Shown: positions 55,664-64,000 of the stretch, piece by piece
Position numbering within the stretch: position 1 is the stretch's first letter
Layout of the letters: each line of letters starts with the position of its first letter
Source: Lonicera japonica
Lineage: Eukaryota; Streptophyta; Magnoliopsida; Dipsacales; Caprifoliaceae
Reading direction: 5' to 3'
NCBI GenBank assembly: GCA_021464415.1
Contig: CM038467.1
Coordinates: 17,819,127-17,883,126 of the forward strand
DNA length: 64,000 nt
Position numbers and translations under genes: made by a program
The notes under the pieces: model-generated
What the model was told of the DNA's origin: nothing
The model's database searches: none
Seen by the model: only the letters and a program-made list of their open reading frames with translations

Positions 55664-57365
55664 AATTTTCGCCAGAACTCCGAAAACCTGGTTAGTTGGA
55701 AGTATGACAATAATCGCCAAAATTTTGGCCAATGTCACGACAATAGTAACAGAGGTAATTAATGAAACATAACAACCAATAATTTATATCAAAAAAATAA
55801 AATTATAGTAAGGATATAATTAACTATTTAAAAAAACAAAATTTAGTAAATAAAAATTAAAAATCATCCTTACACTAAAATAAATTACTAAAAAAGCTTT
55901 ATCTAATAGAAAATAGAAAATATCCTTTACGGAAGAAATACTTGTGACTATCCATTTTCTCATTCTTTCAACTCGCTTAGAACGACCACTCCCTGAAGCA
56001 AAGCACAAAATCATACGCCACGCACTTCACACGTCTCTCTCTCTCTCACCTAAGCGAAGCACCGAAAGAACCTGCTGCATTCGCCATCGTCCATCACTTA
56101 CTTCTCTCGTTACATATTTCCCCTAGGCCACCGCCACCGCCATTCCTGCTGCATTCGCCATCGTCCATAACACTAAACGGTTCGGTTCTCCTCCCTTCTC
56201 AAACTTTTACTTTTTTTTTGTCTCGCTTGTACTCTCATACTCTCTCTATAAAACCTATATACAAATCATCTTATTTATTCAATGCGCATAATCAAACACT
56301 TACTGACACCGAAAGCTTTAATTAATGCTGTTTAGGGTCTAAACCTTGAAGTTTTTTATGATCGTAATTGTGGAGAGGTGGTGGCAAGGATGATTATTTT
56401 GAAAATTTTAAGTTATGAACAATCGTAGTTGAGGTGCTTGAAAAAATGCCCAAGTGGGTATTGGCGGAGATATTGGGTTGGAAATATCCATCATTCTTGA
56501 GATTGACACACCACGATACTAGCAGAGGGCAGACAACATGCAAGAAACTGAGGTGCCATAAAATCTTGTACATGAGAAAAGGAATATTTCTAAACCACCG
56601 CTAGTTCTTGTAGTCCTACGCTTCTTAGCCTCTGCATAAGTCACATAGTATGCAGTTCCAGAACAGTTTTCTTCGCAGGTCGGGAAAATATCAAACCTTT
56701 TGATGGATTATGGAGTTTATGTGCGGTCCCAAGTACGTAGTTTGGCAGGTGAATAAATTTATGATGAAAGCATCACGATATATCAGTTTGGCTTCATCAA
56801 TTTTGATGCAATGGCAAATGAGCTTGATTTTGTCAGGGAAAGACGAGATTGTTAAAAAAATTTGAGATAAACTTATGTTTGTCGGGGCATCAGTGCTAGA
56901 AGCCTAGCACAGTCGAAGTATTTGTGTGGGTCTTTTCCCCCTTAAATTTCAAATATTAAATTTAATATTTGAAATCTACTAAGCGAGATCAATTTCAATA
57001 TTAAAGTTTTATTAAATTTTGAATTTTTTATTTTAAATTATGACATTTTTAATGTATAAAAAAATATTGGTGTGTGAGAGTTTATTGTGCATATACTATT
57101 AGTGTGAGTGCTTTAAGTAATATTTAAGGGCGTACTTTATATAAAAAGAATAAAAAAATTATTAAGTAACATTTAAGGACGTACTTTATGTGTTCATACA
57201 CTATTTGTCATCTTAGTTTGTCGTTTTTAAGCGGTACATTAGTCCAATTTAAAAATATATTTTATGTGTTCATACATTATTATTCATCTAAGTTTGTTGT
57301 ATTTAGGAGTGTTTATGGTACATTAGTTTAACATATATGGTTAGATTTAGGGGTGACAATTTAAG
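55664..57365. other. Intergenic DNA with a leader-like stretch and possible gene remnant
   Basis: 55.95-56.21 kb is C/T-rich with cctgctgcattcgccatcgt present twice (56071 and 56145) and resembles a transcription start region. 56.34-56.95 kb has a gene-like, less AT-rich composition: short plus-strand runs such as MPKWVLAEILGWKYPSFLR and FGFINFDAMANELDFV appear in different frames, separated by stops. The latter vaguely resembles an RNA-recognition motif core, but no intact gene can be built. Confidence 0.3.
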
Positions 57366-58206
57366 GGGGGGGTATTCAATTCATATTTTAAAAGATTCTA
57401 ACTAACTTTTTAAAATCCGTGGATTCTGTTAAGTCTATAGATTGTTTTAAATCCTTATATAATTTGATAGATTTTAATGAATGGATTCTTTTGGATTTAT
57501 GTAGATTTTAATAAGTCTATGGATTTCTGCAAATTTTAATAAGTAAAAAATTAAAAGACAAAAGACAAAAGACAAATAATAAAATAAATTAATTACGAGT
57601 TTAAGGTAACATTATCAAAAATGTAAAGACAATTAACAAAATACATTATAAAAATTCATACTGCACCCACAAAATTAGACTTCTCATCCTACTAGTATTT
57701 TTTAATGAAATTGACATGAATTGTTTTTAAAAATTTGAACGATAATTAGTGGTCTAACCATTTGAAATTATGTTAATGCGTGATAACCGCATTAGTAAAA
57801 GATAAAAAAGGACTTTATAAGGACGAATAAAAAATTATAATGCGTTCATCACATAATAAAAAATTTGGATTTTGAGAGAGAGAGAGATGCGGAGGGGGAG
57901 GGAAGAGAGAGAGAATGTTGAGTAAAATTCTTAAATGAATTAGAAATCCATCTGAAATCTCGGATAAGTGAGAAGGTTTCAAGATGAATTTTTATGTATA
58001 AAAAAAGTTTTACAATCCATCAAAATATACCACTAATTAAAATCTTACTAAGTCATTAGTTGAATATCATAAAATTTACATGAGTTTTTTTAAATTTTAA
58101 TTAAATACATCAAGATTTTAATTTATTTTTTTAAATCTCAATTGAATACTTATGAATTTTAAAAGCCAATAAGATTTTTATAAATTCTAAATCCAATATA
58201 CCTCTG
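57366..58206. mobile_element. Putative MITE with ggggtattcaat-type ends
   Basis: The left end agggggggtattcaattc and the inverted right end agaggtatattggattt are similar, and both arms are dense in agattttaa / ttaaaatct motifs. The interior has a (GA)n run at about 57874-57915. A clean duplication was not found. No coding capacity. Confidence 0.45.
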
Positions 58207-58319
58207 CAAATTAAAAACTGAAAACGACTAATTACCGACCGACCTACTATTTTTTAGTTGGTAACCGACCCCTCGAGTATTGACCTAACTCGGTGGTAGT
58301 GGCAGCGATTTCATAAGAC

Positions 58320-58604
58320 CAAAATATTTTTCACGCTCAATAGTCGATAGTCATTAGTCAATACACAGGCACAGGCGGAGGCACAGGCGGAGACACACAC
58401 AACACACACCCCGACACAGACCCTCACACAAAACCTCCATTGCTCTTCCGTCCTCACTCCTCCGTTAACTTCATACCCCACTCCCAGATTTCCTGACTTC
58501 CTCCTCTTCGTCCAAACTCCAAACTTCAGCGCTCTCCTTCCTCCGTCTTCACTTCCTCCATCTTCACTTCCTTGGCTCCTCCGTCGCTCCATCGGCAGTC
58601 CTCC
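58320..58604 (+). promoter_or_regulatory. Candidate 5'UTR exon of polyprenol reductase
   Basis: GC/CT-rich leader-like sequence ending in a donor, gtcctccg|gtacgtc, near 58603. No plus-strand coding frame continues from it, so it would be non-coding. The next exon would carry the ATG at 60644, with an acceptor such as attgcag|gtgctg near 60489. A promoter for an unrelated transcript is the alternative. Confidence 0.4.
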
Positions 58605-60643
58605 GGTACGTCAAATTTCTTTCCTTCTTTCAGTTCCTTGTTTTATTTATAAACAGTTTAAAGGGCCTCATATTTACTGAATTTCATTTGTTGGAGTGAG
58701 CTCAAATTAATCTCAATTTCTCATGGACGCTTTTGGCTTTTTTGTTGCATAATTAGTTAATTAAAAATGTGTATTGCTCAGTTTGAAATGTGGTTTGAGT
58801 CTTTGACAGTTTTGTCAAATGTGTATAGCAATTTGCTGGGATTTTTGAGAATTTGTCCATATTTAGTAAGAAAGTGTATTGGTCGGTTTATAAGGATTAA
58901 CTACCGAACCAACCGAAAACTTCGGTTTAACGAACATGTCGGTTCGGTTTTGAAAATATAAATACCGATTTGGTCGGTTTGGTTTGCAAACTGACCATGT
59001 CGGTTCAGTAACCGAACCGCGACCACCCTTAGTTGGATTATTTTCACATTTGGCCTTAGGGTTTAATTTGTTAAAAAATTATTTTGCCAAAATCAATAAA
59101 TATGATTGAAAGACTCTTTAAAAAAATTAAAAACAAGTCGGTCAAATCTGGTATACTTTTAGTTCTCTAGCATGGAAATATATTGAATCTTCGTTTCGGT
59201 TGTTCAAAGCGTTAGACTAGGCTAGGCAATGGGCGCAAAATAGACTAATTGATGTTTGTCAGTTTATATTCGTCACATACTACTCTTTTTTAGCCTATTA
59301 TCTGATCTTATTTATTTCACCATGCCGGATGGCACATGTATACCCTAATATAATTAGATAGCACATGGTTATGTGACTTATGTCCCAATAGAAATACTAG
59401 TTATATCATATTATCTTCATATAATCATGTTACGGTATCTCCTGAGCAATTCATGACCCTTGAACTTAATAGATCAATAACCAGAGCCTACTAAAAATTA
59501 TTACTTGTTCCAAAACCTGATTGTGTAGTATATTTAACATCCCATTCAATTGAAGACTACATAGTTGGGTCAACTTTTCAAAATATTTGGTACTCGAAAG
59601 GTATGATGCCATTTGTTTTAAGAAAATTTAGCAGGCTTATGTGGCAATGTTACCTGCTGACCCATACAAGCAAAAATTGGCAATGATAGGAGCTTCACCT
59701 AATTTTGAGGAGGGTGACAGGTTGACTAGAAGCTGGACACTAGCTTGGGATGGAATACTGTTCCATTTTGCCAGTATCTTGACTTTTAACTAGCAAGCCA
59801 CAAATTGGATACAAAGTTGAAGGGCAACGATGCATGGAGTCCAAACAAATATCATATATATGTATATGCATGGATGTATGTATGTATACACTATTCAAAT
59901 TAGGTGATTAACTTAGTAAATTACTAAAGATGCTTTGAAGCAAGATGTTGGAATTGAAAACATTTCTTCAAGATTTGGACTGCTTAAGTGGCTGGTCTTT
60001 AGAATTTATCCTTTATTAGGAAAGATATTTCTTTTCGATTGAGAGTCCGTAGTCAATTGAGCCACCAGAAAACCACCTGAGTGATAAAATTTTAACCAAT
60101 CCATTAGAGGTGAAACATGTTTACTTTAAGGACCCAGGTGACTATAGAACCCACTTTAATCTAGTTTAGGCTTATCTTGGATAACCAACCTATGCTGTAT
60201 TGGAATTTATTTCATATTGTCTCGTAGTCTCTGAGTCTATATTGTTTATTTTTAGCAGTCACTGGTAATTAATTATAGGGTTAAAATAATTTCCTACTGA
60301 ATGTATGTATTGTACATGACCCTTTTGCTTTGTCACATGACATATTTGAGCGTACTTTGTTCTGCAGGATTTTGCATATCCCGGGTACTAGAATTTGTGT
60401 AAATTTCTTACCAGCATTTCCTTCTACTATCAATTTTGAACAGTAATGCTTCCTATTTTATTTTTATTTTCCCTCACCTTTTATTGCAGGTGCTGCAACT
60501 TACTCTTGGATCGCACCATACAATAGTATAATAATTATTATTGATACTTTCAACAATGAGAATGGTTAAGTTTAAAAAAAATAGCAACTAGAGGTTCTTC
60601 GGCAACAAGTGAGCATTTTCAGATCTTGTTCTGCCTTGTGACG
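58605..60643 (+). other. Probable 5'UTR intron of polyprenol reductase
   Basis: No coding exon recognised. 58860-59031 is rich in cggtt/aaccg motifs (accgaaccaaccg, cggttcggtt) and ends accaccctta, resembling one end of a hAT-like element. The rest is unremarkable. Confidence 0.4.
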
Positions 60644-63319
60644 ATGGAGCTAGGGATTGTTGTGTTATTGAGAGCCGCATGGACTGCTGGGATTCTTCCT
60701 ATTATCATTGCTGAGATACCATTCCCTCAATGTAATTCATTTAAAGAAGTTTTATTAGGTTTTGCCAAGAGAGGCAAGATCATGCAATCATCCGCTCATG
60801 TAAGTGAGTACACACACACACACATATTCTCAAGTAGTTTGTCAACTTAATCAATTCTTTTTTTCTTAAGAAGCTTTTGAAGTCTTAGGGTGTGTTTGAC
60901 AAAAAAAAGCTGGAAAATGATCAAAAAAAAAACATTACTAATTTTTATGAGAAGTTGGAAAAGAGATGAGTGATTTGGTGAAATGTTCTATTGCTTTTTG
61001 GGTTTTCCATGGAATAAAATTTCTTTTGGTGATGGGTACGAAATTTTTGTTAGAATTCACTAAGAAAAGATGGAGAACATATCACTTGGCATATAGTATT
61101 TATTTGTTGATTGCTTGTTAGCCCTTTGTGTCTCATTGCCTATTTTCTCCACAGGAATCCATTAAGGTTTTACTAACACATTGTTGTGGTGCATTGTAGA
61201 AATTCACTGTTCCACAAAGACTATTTTCTCATTTTTATGTGGTGGCTGTTGTGTGGACAACACTTCTGGTAGTTGCAACTTGGTTGTATGCGTATAGAAC
61301 TGCATCATTAATCTCCGAACCGTTGCGTTATTCTACCATCGCCAGCCACTTGACGGGGGGTTCACACATTCTCTCCTTGCATAAATCGCGTTCATCTACA
61401 AAACACATATACATTGTTTGGCGATCTTTGTTTCTTCTTTTGTTAATGGAAGCTCAAGTCTTGAGACGCCTTTTCGAGACAATATACGTATTTAAGTACA
61501 GTCCATCAGCTAGGATGCACATTTTTGGTTATCTCACTGGCCTATTGTAAGTTTCTGAAAGCATAAAGTTCTTTCTCTCTTCCCCCCCCCCCCCGCGGCC
61601 CCCGCGCGTGCGCTATTTATACTCACCTGCTTGCCATGTTGTAGCTTCTAATCTGTTACTGTTGTTGATTTTATACATCTATTGATGTATGCTGCGGTTA
61701 ACCTGTAAAACATCACGGGTTATGAACTCAGAATTTAGATGCCAGTTTTTGGACTGGCAGGCTCCTTTCCAATTGTATTGGTTGTTTGATATTTTATTGA
61801 TCATCATAGGTTTCTCATGATTTTATTGGAAGTGTAAATTCTTCAGATGGATAATTAACATAGCAAGTTAAAAGCTTCCAGTATGCCTAAGGATATAGGA
61901 CCTTCAATTTCCCACTGTATTTTTTTTACCAGCCTTTAATTCTTACATTTATCTCCTTTATGAGTCCCTTTTACATAATTTTTTTAACCGTCCACCCACC
62001 CAGATTGTTGTGGCATCTTATTTCTAGACTGAATTCTACACCCCAGGGGGAGTAAACCGCTTGAGCCTACACCAATGCTCATTCTTCACAGCGATCCGGG
62101 ATCAGAAAAGGTCGTTTAAAATGTGAAAAATTAATATATCACATTTCTTCTCATATTTGTGAATTCTAGATAGATTAAGATACAATTTCATGAGTTCAGT
62201 ATATTTCATCTTTAGCATTTTATATGAAATTATTCCTAGTCTGGAACTGTATTATACTGTTTACTAAGAACCTTCCTATTTCCTTTGTTTTTCATTTTTG
62301 GTGATATTGTAATTATGTTTGCATTATAGACTGTTTTTCTAATTATTGTGATCTTTATGAGATCAGTTTCTACACGGCAGCTCCACTGTCACTTTGCTGT
62401 CCTTTTGCACCTGAGATGTTCAAATTTGCTGCAAATTGGTTGGTTGAATTCATTGTTAAGGGAAAGGATAGGATGCTGGTCTCTGAATATGATATTTGGG
62501 CACTTGTAATTCCTCTAATGAGACTTAGATGGTACACATGGATTGGTGCAGCTATATTTTTTTGGGGTTGGATTCATCAGCGTCGGTGTCATGCAATACT
62601 TGTAAGTTTCTTGATCAGCCACCATCATTTACTTGATTTTGATTTTAAATTTTTATGGGTTTTTCTTTCATCTTAGTCAAATCTAATGTTGCTAAATAAA
62701 TTTTAATCCACCAGTATTTTTCTTGTCCGGTCATTTTATTTATTTATTTTTATTTTTTTTTTTTGTGTAGAGCAATATCACTTCAGTATAGCAAAGCAGA
62801 ATATAATATGTCATGATAGGTCTTTCCAATGGAAAATCTTCTTCTTTTATGAGCACCTTGTCTTTATACATACTTTTCAGGAAAGCTGATGCCAGCTCAC
62901 GCCTGACATAGTTTTCTAGGAAGAACGACCGAAAATTGGATCCTTCTTTCCTTCAAAAGGGAAATAATTGATTCTGGTGTTAGGCTCTTAGCTTCTTCAA
63001 ATAGTTTCTTAGGAAGAACAAAGAAACTCAGTCGAACTCACCTATATTTTCATGCCATAGGACATTGGGATGGTTACATTTCCCTGATCTGTTGAAGCAA
63101 ATCTCCTTTTATGGTTTATAATTTACGAAAATTGTTGGACTTTCAGGAGCTCACTTAAATATATTTGCGCATTAATTTATAGTCATTCTCAAATGATATT
63201 TCGACTTTATCTACCAGGGCTCATTGCGAGAGAACACAGAACAAGTAGATGACTATTTAATTCCTTACGGTGATTGGTTTAATCACGTTTCATGTCCGCA
63301 CTACTTGGCTGAGCTTGTA

Positions 63320-63352
<33 letters not shown>

Positions 63353-63719
63353 GAGGTAGTCTTGATTGTTGTGCCCAGAAGTTGTTTCTCAATTGGCAAA
63401 TATTGATTGTGTTTTGATAATGAAGGTTATATACGGCGGTCTTGTGGTTGCCAGTGGGGGTGGAGATCTAACCATCTGGTTACTGTTCGCCTTTGTGGTA
63501 TGTTTTTTTCTTTCCCCTTTGTGAAATAGTTGAAGATCAAAACGCATCTTTTATCACAAATTACTCAATTCTCTTTCAAAAGATGAAATTGAAAAGTATG
63601 CATTTGGGTGGCAGGTGGCAAATCTTGCATTTGCAGCAGCAGAAACACACAGGTGGTATCTGTGTAAATTCGATAATTACCCTACCAACCGAAATGCCAT
63701 TATTCCATTTGTTTATTAG
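60644..63719 (+). CDS. PPRD: Polyprenol reductase, SRD5A3-type (6 exons)
   Basis: Steroid 5-alpha-reductase-family membrane enzyme of the ER, acting in conversion of polyprenol to dolichol for protein N-glycosylation; recent work on the human enzyme places the step on polyprenal. Exons are 60644-60799, 61200-61546, 62367-62601, 63218-63316, 63426-63497 and 63615-63719. All are GT..AG with consistent phases, giving 337 aa, the family's usual length. The ATG at 60644 is chosen because the frame further upstream has no ATG. Hydrophobic segments include [34 protein letters not shown] and [16 protein letters not shown]. The C-terminal reductase signature is present: [19 protein letters not shown], then [14 protein letters not shown] and [10 protein letters not shown]. 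No stop or frameshift, so likely functional. Confidence 0.94.
60890..61090. mobile_element. MITE family C, copy 5, in PPRD intron 1
   Basis: Starts in gggtgtgtttgacaaaaaaa, with gagaagttggaaaagagatg, gatttggtgaaatgttc and gggttttccatgga shared with the copy at 43560-43815. It lies between PPRD exons 1 and 2. Confidence 0.6.
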
Positions 63720-64000
63720 TGGTCATCATAGCTGAAATATGTATGTTTGTATACCATGTAATTCAGGAAATTGGTGCTTCGGATTTTTAAGATTTTGTAT
63801 ATTCTTTAATCTTCCTTTTTATATTTATTTTATTTGTACTTTCTACACCAAGTTGAGAAACGCGAGTAACATTTTGTTTTGTTACAGCTGATTGTAACGG
63901 ATCCCTTAATTTTTTATTTCCATCTTAGAAATACCTGCTTTGGCAACAAATATCCGTTATATTTTGCAACTTACGTTTTCCAAATGCTACAGATTAAGGG
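63720..64000 (+). other. 3' flank of polyprenol reductase
   Basis: AT-rich sequence after the stop codon containing the expected 3'UTR. No further gene begins before the window ends. Confidence 0.5.

Noticed and set aside
58311..58592. 93-codon minus-strand frame
   Set aside because: Glu/Arg/Cys-Val repeats arise from simple GA/CA-rich DNA; the plus strand looks like a 5'UTR.

Overview
The window is nuclear DNA from a flowering plant, most likely a eudicot. It is AT-rich, its genes have GT..AG introns, the proteins are plant-type (a plastid-targeted purine enzyme, a BBR/BPC transcription factor), it carries two nuclear tRNA genes, and it is crowded with plant MITEs, LINEs, a SINE and solo LTRs. 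No bacterial, organellar or CRISPR-like content was seen.

Four conserved protein genes were reconstructed exon by exon, with every reading-frame phase closing. (1) 5346-7375 (+): amidophosphoribosyltransferase, the first committed step of purine synthesis, 2 exons, 576 aa. (2) 9652-19818 (-): the zinc-finger tRNA-dihydrouridine synthase DUS3, 10 exons, 702 aa; its 5.1 kb first intron holds an intact RTE-type LINE. (3) 42600-43971 (-): a class II BASIC PENTACYSTEINE GAGA-binding factor, 2 coding exons, 291 aa, probably with a 5'UTR exon near 48.3-48.5 kb. (4) 60644-63719 (+): polyprenol reductase (dolichol synthesis), 6 exons, 337 aa. A fifth, unrecognised single-exon two-TM protein lies at 40664-41251 (-). 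tRNA-Glu(CTC) and tRNA-Leu(CAA) lie at 37.2 and 38.9 kb on the minus strand. A truncated pectin methylesterase/invertase-inhibitor fragment lies at 23 kb.

The rest is mobile-element territory. Elements defined by flanking target-site duplications (TSDs) include two hAT-type elements, a 1.4 kb foldback element just upstream of the purine gene with seven regularly spaced 22-nt palindromes, a 5'-truncated L1 insert, two Mutator-type MITEs (one with an 84-bp-arm hairpin), a minus-strand solo LTR facing a related plus-strand LTR copy, and a tRNA-derived SINE. Degenerate L1 3' halves lie at 20.8-22.6 and 27.1-28.9 kb, a pogo/Tigger remnant near 39.1-40 kb, and several dispersed MITE families recur. 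From 52 to 56 kb there is a nested tandem duplication and a ~52-bp minisatellite.

The genes do not form a pathway; they are neighbours by descent. From memory, the Arabidopsis homologues of genes 1, 2 and 3 are close together on chromosome 4 (ASE3, a DUS3-like gene, BPC5), and homologues of genes 1 and 4 are close together on chromosome 2 (ASE1, PPRD2), so the window may preserve an ancestral order. I found no clear sign of a new biological system; the most unusual DNA is the symmetric hairpin array at 4.3-4.6 kb.
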